A stretch of 64,000 nt of DNA from Teleogryllus oceanicus (lineage: Eukaryota > Arthropoda > Insecta > Orthoptera > Gryllidae): NCBI GenBank assembly GCA_964035755.1, contig CAXIVR010000003.1, positions 169,073,840 through 169,137,839 on the forward strand, read 5' to 3'. The translations under genes and the position numbers were made by a program. Of the stretch, positions 9,401 to 22,500 are shown one piece after another. Each line of letters begins with the position of its first letter. Positions within the stretch are counted from its first letter, which is position 1. The notes under the pieces were generated by a model. The model was not told the origin of the DNA. It saw only the letters and a program-made list of their open reading frames with translations, and did no database searches.

Positions 9401-9905
9401 CCGGAACGGAATTAGCTTTTTTTTGAGCGCTCGGCCCCGAATATGCATTTCCGCTTCGGGGGCCCCGCCCGCGAACCTTGTGGGGACCCCGCATCGCGCG
9501 TAGCTCCATTATCGACGACTGAATCCCCGGGCATTTTCCCGGGCGTCTGGAGAATTTCGAAGGCAAAACCCTTTACGTGCATGGGCCCCTCCCTGCGGGG
9601 GGGGGACAACCGTATTCCATTACAGGGGGTTTCCCCCCAGGGGGAGAGCGTCTTCTCGGTCGTCCCCCTCGACGCCGAGGGCCCTTTCCCCTTCAGCAAA
9701 GGGCGTCGGCCCCTTTCTGCCGCGCTCTGTCTGCGGTCGGCCGTCGGCCCTTTCGGCTTGAGACGACGATTTCAAGCTATGATATTGGTCTTTTGGGGCA
9801 GGGGGGGGCCGGCCCAGTTCAAAGGGGAAATGAAAGGTTCAGCTTTAAAACATTTCCCCGACAAAACTACCCCGAAGGCTGTTTCAAATTGCCTTTTTGG
9901 AAGTT
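9401..9905. other. GC-rich segment at the onset of homopolymer noise
   Basis: From here on, short G, C, A and T runs become pervasive (for example GCGGGGGGGGGACAA near 9,595). Frames of 95-154 codons exist on both strands, overlap each other, and have no domain. Confidence 0.4.
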
Positions 9906-10271
9906 AAATATTTTGTGTATTTAGGAATTCGTAAATGAAAAGTTAATACAAATCAAGCATTTGTTTTTAGTTAGATGTAGAATTACATTTTTTTACGATA
10001 TATCTTTCACGTCGGGATTTTTTTTGTTGTTACTGTTTGCATTGAAACTTTTTGCTTCTGATCCCAATATAATTATCAGCCCCGTTTTTGATTGTCTGGG
10101 GTAATAAAAAAACCGCAAGAGCTGAAAAAACAAATATAGACACATTGATAATGTTTAATATGTATTAATACTTTTCCCTAAACTGAGAAAAACTTTTTCG
10201 ATCCCATAATTGGGTTACTATCAAATTTAATGATAAATTTTTAAACCCTTTTCCACTGAGGAGATGTAATA

Positions 10272-10307
<36 letters not shown>

Positions 10308-12120
10308 ATATAAATTTTCCCCACGTCTGTTAAAAAATGTGTTTTAAATTTTTATTAGTTTTATAGAAAATGTAAATTATAAATCTAATGCAAAATACGT
10401 AGTTAATATTTGTTATTATATTTACATTGCATATTTTTTTAAACAATGTGATTATTATGTTCCCCACAGTTACAATAGTATACAGTATCTCTCAAAATAT
10501 TAATAGACTATTAAAAAAACAATAAATATTTTTTTAAAATTTTTTACAGTTTTCTGAAATTAAAGGAAGGTACATTAACTGAATACTAATACTCCCAATT
10601 ATTCAAAAAACATTCTATCGATTAAATAATATTTTTTGGAAAACTTTTCTATTTATATTTTTATTTTTTTATTTCGGGGAAAAATTTTATAAAAACCGGT
10701 TAATAATTATAGCTGCCATAAGGAAATTACTTTTTTAAAAAAATACCCTAGACCCTTTTTTCAAAAAAATTAAATTATCGGGTGTCATCGCATGCTTAAC
10801 CCCACCCACGGGGAACAACAAAGTTCTGGGGTAGTAGTGAAGATCACGCATTTATTGCTTCCGATAATTAAACCCCGGAACCGTTTTGGGATGCCGTAGT
10901 GGGACAGATTGAGAAACGTAGGGCAGTGATGTCCGTGGGGAGGGTTTATCCTGCGGTCACTCGGGAAAGTGACCATTCGCAATGAATAGTTTCATAACAG
11001 GTAACAGCAATTGACGTTATGGTAGAAATTGCTCTGATCAAGGAGGTAACAGTGATTTTCCCGGGGTAAGGCACAAAACCCAAAATTCATCGGGTGGGAA
11101 ACAAAAGGATTCTAAAAAAAACTTTTAAACGAATTAAAAAAAGGGAATTTTTAAAATTAAAAAAAGATAATATCAAAAAAAAAAAAAGGAAAAAAAGAGG
11201 ATCTTTTGTAAACGTGTTCAGTGTTTTTCCCTACAGAATTTAAATACACCCACTACAATTCTTAAAAAATCAAGCATAGATGAAAAAAACTTTTTTTAAT
11301 GGATATAAGACTTCTTTTATACGTAGTTTTAATGCTCTGTTTTTAAAGGGAAAAGGGTAAATCAATTGGCACTTTTAAAAAACATGAAAAAAGATTAAGA
11401 GAAAATTTTTTTAACTGTTTGAATTTTAAAATTGCTCCTTTTTTAACCAAATGATCTTTTAAAATTCCCTTTTTTTCGGTATGTAAGACTTTTTGGGATA
11501 TTTTGCTACTTTTGTTTCGGTTTTCTGTTCATTTTTTGTGTAATTTTTGTGTTTTTTAATCTAAAAAGGTGAACTGCCACCAAACCATCCAACGTCTCCT
11601 ACAACATCAACAACTTTAATTTTATTTATCACATCTCAATTATTGGTTGAAATTAAAATATACTCTGAATAAATTATACACATAAAAATTTAAAAGAACA
11701 AAAAACCCATAGTCAATTTTTTGATCTCATTTCGGGTTTTCTTCTTCCCCTTTTCCCCCTTCTGTTCCTTTTTTTTCGTATTTACCACTCATTCGGTTTT
11801 AATTTACATGTTTTCCTTTGCAGACTTTTTCCCTTTAAGACTTAACTAACAAGAAAACGGGTTTTTCCTTACGTTAAAAACCCAAAACAGGTTTTTTACA
11901 ACTTTAACCTCCTGTAAAGTTTTCCTTAGAAGTCTTACTCTTTAAAGACAAATCTTCCCCACGAACCACTCCCGCCTCCACAGACCCTCCAGAACAGCGG
12001 CGCATCCCCAACCTCTTTTTACGCCATCGCTCCTCGGCTATCCCCCCATACTACGTCCCTCATCGGGGCCCCGCCCCCCAAATCCGTGCTGTCTGCCCAG
12101 CCAACTACGGATCTCCCTAC
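9906..12120. other. AT-rich spacer with microsatellite
   Basis: Very AT-rich, with stop codons in all frames and many A- and T-runs. An (AT)n microsatellite of about 15 units lies at 10,274-10,303. No gene or element was recognised. Confidence 0.6.
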
Positions 12121-12322
12121 CCGTCGTTGGGTCCTTCTTCCACCCGTCCTCCACCTGCCCCCTTGTCTTCCGTCCGCCCACCCGACCTTCCTACCCAATC
12201 CACTCGTCCCTCTTTTCCCCCAACCCCCGTCCGTCCGTCCGTCCAATCCGCCCCCCCCCGCCCGCCACTTATTTGACCTCCTTTCTCTTGCCCCTCCTAT
12301 CAAATCGCAACCTTTTATACCG
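12121..12322. repeat. Pyrimidine-rich tract
   Basis: C- and T-dominated sequence with a CGTCCGTCCGTCC run near 12,228-12,245. It directly precedes a SINE-A copy. Confidence 0.5.
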
Positions 12323-12845
12323 GGGGTGGCCCCGGTCCATCAATGATGCCACTGCAGCGCCTCTGCCCCGGGAGGCCCTAGGTTCGACCCCTGAGGGCCA
12401 AAAATTTTCGACCCCTGCCTTCACCCAGGTGGGCTTAATGCTGCCTGGAGAAAATTTCCCCATTCCCGGGCCCCTCGGATCGGTAGTTTTCCCGGGGTTT
12501 TTTTTCCGATCAACCCAGGCGAATGCCGGGGGAAGTCCCTAAGAAAGGGGCCACAGACCGGGGATCTGCCCTTTCCCCCTCCCCTTTTGGCCTTACCTCC
12601 CCTTACACTCACACTTACACAAACACAACATGCACCACACTACCACTTTCCCGTGAGACCGGTCGGGACCCAGGGTTGCCCCGGGCGGGGGCGGTGCCCC
12701 CCCGAGGGGAAAAAGCCCCGGGGGAACCCCACTAGTCGGGGGGGAAGATCACCACCATCCCCCGGGGAAAAAAATGAAATTAAAATTAAGGGGCCCTAAT
12801 GCCCAAAGCAGTTGGACGCGCCCGGAAACCAAAAAATCAATCAAG
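12323..12845 (+). mobile_element. SINE-A, copy 2
   Basis: The head contains CACTGCAGCGCCTCTGCCCC and a B box GGTTCGACCCC near 12,383. The body includes CACCCAGGTGGGCTTAATG, then the core GATCAACCCAGGCGAATGCC near 12,509, a CT-rich stretch, TTACACTCACACTTACAC, and a GAGACCGGTCGGGACCC block. The 3' part (GGGGCCCTAATGCCCAAAG near 12,791) is shared with the copy at 28,733-29,280, which sets the element at about 0.5 kb. Many G/C runs look like consensus noise. Confidence 0.8.
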
Positions 12846-13565
12846 CAACCGTTCATTTGCCTACTCCTCTTCTTCCTCGCCACGCCCCTTGCCTGTCCGC
12901 CTCGCCATCTTCCTCCCCCTGCTTCCCCCCCCCTCCGGCGCGCCCCCGCCATTCCAGCCTTTCGGGGCGCCCCCCCCGGGCAACCGTCGGCCCCGTCGGG
13001 CCTCGTTGCGTTTCCCCCCGCGCCGGCGAGAAAAGAGCGCCCCTGATGCCCCACGTCGCGCGCATGCAGCGCCTTTTATCTTTCCAGGGGTAATTACCCG
13101 TCAGGGGCCCGCCCCCAACCCGTTTGCCCCCGCCCGCCCCCCCGGAAAAACCCCCATTTGGGCCCACCGCCCCGCCCACCCCACTTTTTGCCCACCCCTT
13201 TTGCCCACCCCCCCTCCCCCGCTCGCCCCCCGTCCCAGTCGCCCACCCCCCTTTTCGTCCCCCGTCCCAGTCGCCCACCACCCTTGCCCACTCCCCCACC
13301 CCCCCGCTCGTCCCCCGTCCCACTCGCCCCCCCCCCTCCCCCACTCGCCCACTCCCCGGGCTCCCCCCCTCCCACCCCCCCACCGCCCCTCCCGCCCCCC
13401 TCCCCACTCGCCCACTCCCCCCGCCCACTCGCCCACCGCCCACTCCCCCTCCCCCACTCCCCCTCGTCCACCGCCCACCCCCACCCCCCCACTCCCCCCC
13501 TCGCCCCCCTCCCCCCCCGTCCCACCGGCCACTGCCCCCCCGTCCCCCCTGGGGCCACCCCCCGG
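12846..13565. repeat. C-rich minisatellite (CCCACTCGCC-type)
   Basis: C-dominated sequence with repeating CGCCCACTCCCC, CCCGTCCCACTCGCC and CCCACCCCC phrases, most regular at 13,180-13,540. Long frames are open in all three plus frames and on the minus strand simply because stops are rare. No frame has a domain. Confidence 0.85.
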
Positions 13566-16040
13566 GGGGCCTACTCCCCCTTTTCCCCCTTTGGGGGACC
13601 AGCGCAGGGGCTGGAACCCATTACTGGCGCCAGATCGGGTTTTTCACTATTGTTTGATCGGGCCCCTGTCTGATGTTTTGGCAGAAACGTTAGTGTCCCC
13701 CTTTGGGAATCATTAAGAAAATAGAGCATAGAAACAAAAATTTAAAATTTTTTTACCCCGGTTTAAAAGTTTCATTGTAAAATAGGGGGTTCTCAAACGG
13801 GAACCCCCCCCTCTAGGTAAAAGAAAAACATCCCGGAAATTTCCTTAAAGGCCGTCGGGGAAAAACGAGCTTTTTTGCTATGGTTGTCACGCCCCCAAAA
13901 GGGAAAATCGAAGGGTAGTTTATTTTATATTTTTTCTTCTTTTATATAGATAAAAAGGGCATTGTCAGAACCCAACAGTGTGAAAAAATTTTAAAACCCA
14001 CTGTATTGGGGGAAGTCACACGTATGTGGCCACCCTTTGTACATCATTTTCCCCAAACCCCTCTACCTGGAAAAAAAAGGAGTTCCGCCTTTTTTTTTCA
14101 GACGCGTATTTCCCCTGTCGGTCGTTTTTTTTTATAAAATTGCATATCTTTTCCCCCCTTTTTTCCACAAAGTTTTTATTTATGACAGGGAATTTATTTC
14201 ACTAATTCACAAAACACTTTTTCCCATTTTACATGTATTTTATTTCACAAAAAATGGGGGATTTAGTTAAATTGGATTCGTGAAAAATTTCCCCCAATAA
14301 AATCATAAAACCCAAAATCAGGTCAGGCCGGGGATTTAAATCTTGTTTCCCTCCGCTGATCTGGGTTTCCCGGGGAAACGTGCGATTGCCCCCATGTTCG
14401 CGTCCCCGGGATTTCCCGGACAAACATGAAGATCGATTCCCCGCCATTCTAACACCCTTTTAAAACCGAAAAAGGAATTGGGGGCGCCACAAAATTCCCA
14501 AATTATCGCCAGAGGGATGAGAAAATCGCCCTTTGGGTTTTTTTAACTTTTTAGTTTATATAAATTTGGGACCAGAAATTTTTTTTGGCAACATATCCTT
14601 TCCATAAGTAAAAATTTTAAAAAAATTTACTTTTTCCCATCTTATTTAGTTGATCAAATTTTGGGGAGATTTTTTGGGAGTTATGCAGAAATTTTAAGTC
14701 ATGAATAAAAAAGGTTTGAAAAATAAAAATTTTCTCTTAAATTCAGTCAATAGGAAAGTTACATTACTGGAAGGAAGGAAAAGGGTTTCCAAGAAAACTT
14801 AAAAAACTGTTTTTTTTAATTTTCCTTATATTTTGTAGTGAATTTTTTGAAACCCCTCAAAAGTGCTAGTTATAAGAAGTTTATAAAAACACAAAATGAT
14901 GATGGTTTTCAAAGATTAAATAACAACATATTGCAAAAAAAATTTTTGTGAAATGCACATGAAGAATTCCCTTTTCCCTTTTATTTGTTGGGACTAACGT
15001 ACATCAATAAAACGGGTTCTTTGGGTTTTCCTCTATTTACAATGTTAGATTCAGTTCAAAATTATTTCTCTCCCTATTTTAAAAATACACCCCAAAAACG
15101 TTTGGACATTATTTGTTGATTTTCGCCCCCATCCCTTTAATTTCCCTTTCGAGCAGTAAAATAAAAAAAAAATCTTTTGGAAAATTTTTTGTTCGGGAAA
15201 TTTTATATCTTCTTTTTTCCAAATAGTTTAATTTTTTATTAACAACAAACTCAACCTGTCCCAATATAAAAATTTACCTAGCTGTTCTGGAAACCTTGGC
15301 CCAAAGTAATAAAAACTTTAACTTTTCCATTGAATTAAAATTCATTTTACATAGAATCTTTTGGGGGGAACATATCAAATTCAGCTTTCTTCCTTTTTTA
15401 TCAAACACGTCAAGCGACGAACATTTCCCAATTTCCGCAGTTGCGTTGGTAAAAATGAATCTTTTAAAAAAGGCATCACGTCAGAGAGCGAACAAAAATA
15501 CCTCTCCCCCCAAAAAATGCCGTTATGGAAATAACGTGATTTTAAGTTTTAATTCAACACATAAATTTTAAAACCCTTTATAAATTTCAGACTATCAATT
15601 TTGTAAAAAAAATGAAAAAAGAAAAGGAAATTTTAATAGAAATTAAAAACCCTTTTTTAAACCCGAACATTTTTTAGGGAAAAATTTTATTTCGAAATTT
15701 TCCCAAAACCCGTTATTAAAATGGGAAAAACTTAATTCTTTTTCTGTGTGGAAATTTCCCTTTGTCAGCCTGCAACCTACCGATAGGGACGTTCGGTCAC
15801 AGCCGCACCATCGTTTTTAAAACTTGACGGGACGATAATTCACAATTGGATGATGAGAGACGTCTGCGCAACATGCCGCCAACCCCAAAAGCGTCTGGGA
15901 AAGTGGGGGAAAAGGGGAAAAAAAGATACTGGTGACGTCTGCAATTGAAAAACGTGCCTTTAACACGACAAAACCCCGCGTGATATTTGACAAAATCATT
16001 CGCTTCTTCATTTTCCCGTCACCCACCTCTTTTTTTTCCC
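13566..16040. other. AT-rich spacer, no gene seen
   Basis: AT-rich, noise-laden sequence. The only notable frames are short and Phe/Lys-rich, as expected from T- and A-runs. Nothing recognised. Confidence 0.6.
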
Positions 16041-16464
16041 GCATTGTTAAATCCTTTTGCTAGTTAGTGGGGTTCCCCCGTGAAGTCGTGCATTTTTTCC
16101 CGTTTCCCCCATTTTTCTGACGATTCTGTAAAAAAAAAAAAAAAAAAACACAAATTTTTGCCCCCAATTTAAAAAACCCATTTTTTCGCCAGGGGATTGA
16201 AAAGGTTGAGGCCCCTTTTGGGGGTGGGCGTCCATGAAGGCGTCGAGGGAAAACCGCCTTTTTCCCTCCCCCCTCCCAGGAAAAGCGTCCGGGAAAGAGT
16301 GAACGGGGGGGAGGAGGGGGGGGAAGGGGGAGGGCGGGGGGAAGGTCGGCCCCCCGCGACCGGATATAAAAAAGTTGGGGGGCGCGTCTTTTTGTTTACG
16401 AAAGGGTTTCCCCACCGTCTTAAGCCCCCCCTCCTCCGGCACCCCGCCCCCCAAAGGAGGCGCC
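16041..16464. other. Mixed segment with a purine-rich tract
   Basis: A poly-A run (16,131-16,148) is followed by a GGGGAGGAGGGGGGGAAGG-type purine tract at 16,300-16,345. No domain is visible in the overlapping frames. Confidence 0.45.
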
Positions 16465-16920
16465 CGGGGGGCGGTAGCCGTGCATCAACTGGTCACTGCG
16501 CCCCTGACCGGGAGGTCCTAAGTTTGAATTTTAGGCGACAAAATTTTTTTCGACACTATTTTTTCACCCAGGTCAATTCAGTCGCTGGGGGAAGGAGATT
16601 CCGGGGCCGCTTGTTTGGTTGGTATTTTTCCGTTTTCTGATCAACCCAGGCAAAATCCAGAGCAGTCCCCTTTAAAAAACGGGCCTTGGACCGCGCACGA
16701 CCCGCCCCTTCCTTTTCCTTGTCCTATCCTCCCCTTACACACCCCACTAACATGCAAACACTACCACATTTTCCCGGGGGAGCCCGGCGGGAGCTGGGGG
16801 CTTGCCCTTTGGCTGGGGCGGGCCCCCCGGTGCGAGTCCTGTTTAAAAACCCCCACTGGCCGACGGTGGGTCCTTTGGCTAGTGTGGAAAATTTTTGCCG
16901 CCGTCAGAACGCCAATCTAG
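16465..16920 (+). mobile_element. SINE-A, copy 3
   Basis: The A-box region GGTAGCCGTGCATCAACTGG near 16,472 is followed by CACTGCGCCCCTGACCGGGA and a degraded B box near 16,520. CACCCAGGTCAATTCAGTCG, the core with GATCAACCCAGGC near 16,639, a CT-rich stretch, TTACACACCCCACTAACATG and a 3' block CTGGCCGACGGTGGGTCC follow in the same order as in the other copies. Confidence 0.78.
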
Positions 16921-17130
16921 GACCCCCCGGGACAGAGGCGCTGCACCCCGGTGTTCGTTTTTATCACTACAAACCTACGACACTTCCCCCGGCATCCGTT
17001 TTGGCGTCCGTTGTCAGTTTTTATTACTGATTTTGGGGTACATCTGTCGCTGTGATTGTTTATCGCCAAATTGCCAATTGTCCGTCACCGTGGCTTTCGC
17101 CTTTGTTGCTATCGTACCCGCCACAGTCCC
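16921..17130. other. Unassigned segment right of a SINE-A copy
   Basis: Mixed composition. May include the 3' tail of the SINE. No other feature seen. Confidence 0.35.
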
Positions 17131-18390
17131 CTTTCCCACATAAAATTATTATTCCTCGCCTTACCCCATTTCCCCCATTATTCTCCCCCCCAAATTTTTT
17201 CCCTTCATCTGTTATTCAACCCCGGACTTCCCCTTCTCCATCCATCTTTTGATTGCTTCCTATTCCATTCCTCGACTCTTCCTACCCCTTTCTCGGCCTT
17301 TCATCGCTCCACCCCAACTTTTTCCCCTCCTTGTGTTCGAAGTTTTTTTTTCCTTTCCCCGCCCATTCCCGTACCCTACGCCTCCCTTCCCCTCCATCCC
17401 CTTCCTTTGCCCCACATCGTCCCCCCCTTTCTCCCCTTGTCTTCCCCCCCCCCTTTCCCTTTTTCTGTGTGGAGTGACGTTGCGTGGGGGGGATGGGCGT
17501 GGAAAGCGTTGAGGAAGGGGGGACCCCAAAGATCAAAAAGGGGGAGAGGAAGGGGGAAGAAAAGAGGAGGGGGGGAGGGGGATTGGCCCCCCACCCATCC
17601 CTACCTTTTTCCTTTTCACTTCCTTTTCCTTAGTCCCTGCGTTTTTCCCTTTCCCCCAACCCCCTTCCCCCATCCGGTTTTTCTTTTTTCCGTTAAATTC
17701 CCTACCCAAAACCCTTTTCTCCCTCCTTCCTCCATATCTTCGTCCCCCCACGTCAAACCCTTTACCCTTCCATGCCGGGTTCTTCATCACCTTCACCTTT
17801 TCCCGGCGCCCCCGTTGTCTCAACCCGGTTCGGGCCCCCTTCTCACCCTTTTCCCCTTATTGCTTCCTAACCCTTTCCCTCCTTTCTTCCCCAAACCGCT
17901 TTTTTTTCCCCCCCCTTTTCTTTTTATCTCTTTTTCCCCCAAACCCCTTTCCCTTCTTCGAACCCAAATTTTTCCTATTCCCGTCCTTTCCCCGGGAATC
18001 TTTTTACTTCGCTTTCCCACCTTTTTTGTTGCTCTCATGTTTGTGCCAAACCCCGTGCCAGATTTTCCACTACACCTTTCCGCCCCCCGGGCCCAAACCC
18101 TTACTCGTCCCCCAAACCCCTTCTCCCTATTACTTCCCAAACCCCTTTTTCTTTTCTTCCCCAATATTTTTTCTATTTCTTTTTCTCAGTCCCCTCCATC
18201 TTTCTTTAACTTTTCCCCTTCTTCGAAACTTTCCCCTTAAACCCTTTTCACTTCTTCGTTAAATTTTTTTCCCTTTCCCCCGTCCTTTTCCCGAATCCCT
18301 TACTTTCCCCCCGCCCCTCTTTTTTTCCCTTTTATCCCACCCCTCCCCCCCGTGCCAGTCTCCACCCCTTTTCCCGTCTCCGCGCCCGGG
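17131..18390. repeat. Long pyrimidine-rich degenerate minisatellite
   Basis: About 1.25 kb is strongly biased to C and T on the plus strand, with recurring CCCAAACCCCTTT and CCCTTCTTCG phrases at roughly 45-bp intervals in the right half. A 394-codon Pro/Phe/Ser-rich frame spans it, but its composition is that of the tract. A GA-rich interruption lies at 17,500-17,585. Confidence 0.65.
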
Positions 18391-18560
18391 CCCTCAGGTT
18401 TCGTGCGCGGCCTTGAAACGCGGCCGTAGGGGGGGGGGGAGGTGGGGAACGGGGGGGTGGGGGCGCGGGCGTTTCACGCTGCCTTTATGGGGGCGCGCGG
18501 GAAACGGCGCAGTTTATGAAAGTGACGGCGCCCGAGACAGAGGGTCGCCCCCGCGCCCCG
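18391..18560. other. Short GC-rich patch
   Basis: CpG-bearing G-rich sequence, including a run of nine or more G near 18,430. No gene signal. Confidence 0.4.
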
Positions 18561-21330
18561 AGCACTTTGTTTCCTTTTCGGATTTTAAAAAGTTTTCCCT
18601 TTTTGGGTAAAATACGGGGGTTTTTGGGTGGAAATTTCCGCTGCAGCGTAATGAGCAAACATGCTTTTTAGTTAAAATTTTAAAAAAGCGGGGAAATTTG
18701 GGGGGAGGGGTAAAGATGAATGTCTTTGATGCTCGAAAATTTGGGAAAAAATGCAAATTTTTTCCCAGCGTACTGATTAAGTAACCGGCACCAACTCAAA
18801 AGCTTGTTTCAGAAAAATGGTTTTAAAAATTATCAAAATTTATTTAGATTTTGGAAAAATTATACAATAAGGGTTGGAATTTTTTTTACTTTCAAAGGGG
18901 TTATTTTAAAAAAGAACACCCAAAACTAAATATATAAAAAAACCCCCCATTTTCCTGTTTGATACGTTAAACCCTTCGAAATAACTTCACGCAATTTTCA
19001 CATCTTTTCCCCTGATTGAAAAGGGAAAACAATTAGCATTTTGAAAAATGTATACCAATATAATGGTAGTATGCCCTTTCCCCTTGTTTTTTAAACGGCA
19101 TAAAAACCATTTCTTCAATTTTAACCCCTTGAAAATTAAAAAAATTAGTTCACGAAATTGTTTTAATATACAAAATTTTAAATTTCAATGAAAAAGCGGG
19201 GATTTTCCGAAAAAAAGTTTTGATAGATTTTAATTTGATTGTCTAAAAAATTGAAGGGTCCCTCACCAATTAAAATTATAAATTAGGTATAGTTTTTTCC
19301 CTTTCCCGGGTCAATCGAAATGATCAAATGAAAGTTTTTGTTTTCATTTTTTGGGTTTGATCTGAACTTTTGGGGAGATCGTCCCCAACGGCAATAATGC
19401 AAAAAAATTGAACTTTTTGTACGTTGTGTTTTCCCTAAAAGAAATCGCTTTTTACTAGGGGTTTTTAAAAAATACATATTTTACCTTTAAACCAGAGAGA
19501 GGGGCCCTTCCTGGAGATTTATTTGTGTCCAATCCTTATTCAGGACAAAATTTATCTACCAATAAAGAGATTCATAATAAAAATTTGGGATTTTTAGGGA
19601 AAGATCCACCGGGATGCTAATTGGAAAAAAGGGGGATCTTTCCTTCGCCCCCATAACCCCAGATGTTTGTATTTTTTTCCCGGACACTTTTGTATTATGA
19701 AACCTTACAGTTAAGGTTTTTTCTCTTTTTATTCCCCTTTTTTTAAATTTAAAACCCGGTCCTCTCTTCCCCTACTTTCGTCCCTTTTCCCCTTTTTCCT
19801 AAATCCCCCTTCCTTTTCTAGAGAAACCTAAAAAAGGGAAAAACGATATAAAAAATTTTTTTTTCCTTCCACCGTAACCCGGGGGAATTTCATTAATTCC
19901 ATCTTAATGTTGTTTGGTGTATGACGGAGGGGGGCAAAATTTTCTCTCAGCAGTCTAATTTTTTTAAAACCAGAAAAAACCCGTCATTTTTATCAAAAAT
20001 ATCTTAAGAGAGGTTACAAATAATTACTGGCGTTGCCTGAGTTCATATTTACCATCCCATCCGCTTTCCCCTTTTCCTTCCTTCGCCGGACCATTCACAC
20101 CGCCGGTTTCTGCTCGCCCCCCCCCACGGCGCCCCCCCCTGGGGCCGGCCGGAACCCCCGGGGGCAAAATTTTCGGCCCGAATGCTTTAAAGATATTACA
20201 ATGATTAAATTTAAAAAATATTCACGGGGAGAATTTTGTTTTTAAAGTGAATTTAATAATAAACCATTTTTTGCAGATTGAAAATGGGGAAAAAATATTT
20301 GGGACCACATTTAAAAAAATTTCCTTACCCAAAACCCCCAAACTACCGGGAAGAATGTTTTTAATTAGAAGAAAAAAATATTTTGGAACTTAGAACATAT
20401 TAAAGCTACCCCTTAGAAAACAAATTAAACCTATAAAAAATTAAGATCCTAACCCAATAAAAATTTTAAAACCCATTTTAACATCAAAAAATTTCCCCGA
20501 AAATTTTTTTAAGCCATTAACCTATTAAGAATAGTGAAAATAACAAATCCCGGATTCCCGGATGACCGATTAGTCATACACGAAATGGCGTATACAACCA
20601 TAAAAAGAATGTTTTTTAACATTTATACAATTGTTCTTTTTTAACGTGACCTAATTTTCCTTTTTCTTACAAAAAACATTTTTGCCCCCAATAAGAACTT
20701 TTTGGGATTTAAAACCAAAATTAATTGATTGGGGGAAGAAAAATTTATCATTTTGACCTGTTTCCCCTCGCTTTTCATTGATACCGCTAGTTTTAAAAAT
20801 AAATCGGGTAAACAAAAAAACAACATAAAAAGAAAAATTTTCCCTTTTTTTTAAACTCGAAACTTTGACTAACAATGAATTGACTAAAAGTTTTCCCCCC
20901 TCTATTTTCTACAAATTTTGGGTACCGTTTTACTTTCATGGGGGCATTGGCGTAAAATTACTGAGGCTTTTCCCATTTAAAGTTTTTAGCAAAATAGAGT
21001 GCCACCCAATTTTAATGCGCCCCCTATTTGAAACAAAATTTAAAAAATGGGCGATCAAAAAGTTATCGAATGCAATGTGCATCAATGAAGAATAAAAAAT
21101 TTGGTATTTTATTTAAATTTCATAATAAAAAAACAAAGTTATAAACGATCTCCTTTTGTTTGTTCTCTATATCGAACAAAAACCCGTCAAAAAAGCCCAA
21201 TGAAAATGTAACGAAGTTACATTTGTAAATTGCGGTTGACGTAATAGAAAAAAAAAATGAATGAAGATCTACGGGTTTTTTGTACTTGCATATAATGCCC
21301 ACCGAATCTAATGCGCATCACGTTTTTGAG
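18561..21330. other. AT-rich spacer, no gene seen
   Basis: AT-rich with frequent homopolymers. A small GC-rich island occurs at 20,085-20,180. Several 60-75-codon frames have no domain. Confidence 0.6.
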
Positions 21331-21700
21331 TACTACTTTTGGGTTTAAAAAAAGGTTTTTTATTAGATTCGGGGTAATACGGTATTTTTTTCCCCCGTAT
21401 TTGCGAAACAAACATGCCCCTTTGGTCCGACATTTTGGGCAGCCCCCGGAAACCCCCCTTCCATCGCGTAAAAGCCGTGGGCGGCGGGGGGTGGCCGGGC
21501 ATCGGGCTGCGAGTCCACCGCCGGGAGGCCCCATTCAGCGCCCCCCCTTTTTCGCGCGCCGGGGTTGCACCGCGCCGCCACCGCAGCGCCCCCGCCGCAC
21601 CCCCGCCGGGGGGCGGCAGCGGACACCGGAATCCATCCCCCCACCCTGCACCATCTTCAAAATTGAGAACAACCCCAAACGTTTGCGGGGGTGAAAAATT
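21331..21700. other. GC-rich patch, no supported gene
   Basis: CpG-rich at 21,430-21,650 with GCGCCGCCACCGCAGCGCC-type sequence. Overlapping frames on both strands have no recognisable domain. Confidence 0.4.
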
Positions 21701-21774
21701 GATTGTTTGGGATTGATTTTCTCGTGTTTCCGGGCAAGTTAAAACTGCTTTGGTTCCTTAGCCCCGGAAGGTTT

Positions 21775-22262
21775 AGTGCATGTTTGTTTTCGGAAAAGGG
21801 GTGATTTTCCCCCCGCGGGAGGGGAGGACCCGGGCGCTGACCTCTCCCCCGCAGGGGGTTTTCCCCAACGGGATTTCCCCCCCGGGGTCCGGCCCCGGGT
21901 TAGGAAAGCTCTAAGCTCCGTCCGGTCCCCCGAAAATGGGGAAGTGTGGGCATGTTAGTGTAAGTGTTTTATAAGGGGAGGATGGGAAAAGGGAAAGAGG
22001 AAGGAAAGATCGCGGGCGGACTGTGACCTTTTTGTTGGGGGTACCTTCCGGCATTCGCCTGGTGTTGATCGGAGAAATCAGGGAAAAAACTACCGATCGG
22101 GAGCAAGCCCCCCCAAAATTTTCCCCCCAGACGCGATTCAATTCGCCCCGGCTAAAAAACCCATCGAAAACCCTGCCACCGTCAGACTCGAACCGGGGAA
22201 CATCTCGGTGAGAGGCGCTTTTTTGACATCAGTTGATCCACTGAGCTACCCGCTACCGGGTA
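21775..22262 (-). mobile_element. SINE-A, copy 4 (best promoter boxes)
   Basis: On the minus strand the head reads GGGTAGCTCAGTGGATCAAC (A box TAGCTCAGTGG near 22,235-22,250), then GATGTCA, then GGTTCGAGTCTGACGG (B box near 22,185-22,195). These are canonical RNA polymerase III A and B boxes of a tRNA. The body then carries the core near 22,045-22,070, a GA-rich stretch on the plus strand (21,978-22,012), and the CTAAGCTCCGTCCGG block near 21,912. Target-site duplications were not resolved. Confidence 0.85.
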
Positions 22263-22500
22263 GGGTGTAAAATACAGTGCCACGCTTCCCCTTCATTTTT
22301 ATCGATACAAACCACATGTGGTAAACGAAAACTAAAATTTTTTTAATTTTTTAAATCAAACCCCCAAAATTTTGGGGAAGCAATTCAGTTGACTGAAAAC
22401 TCCACTCTTATTTTTAAAAATAAAATAGCTTTTTCATCTATTTATTTTTTCCTCGAATCTTCAAAAACTAACACGTCCTGGGAGCGGCAGTTGGGCGATC
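22263..22500. other. AT-rich linker
   Basis: AT-rich, with nothing recognised. Confidence 0.5.

Noticed and set aside
12228..12245. CRISPR-like or telomeric array
   Set aside because: Only a short CGTC microsatellite. No spaced identical repeats and no TTAGG-type telomere repeat occur in the window.
12799..13716. 305-codon Pro-rich open frame
   Set aside because: Entirely within the C-rich minisatellite. All three plus frames are open there.
17056..18240. 394-codon Pro/Phe/Ser-rich open frame
   Set aside because: Follows the pyrimidine-rich tract exactly. Composition explains the absence of stops.
22170..22260. Possible functional tRNA gene on the minus strand
   Set aside because: A and B boxes are good, but the acceptor and anticodon stems do not pair and the same head recurs in other copies with a common SINE body.
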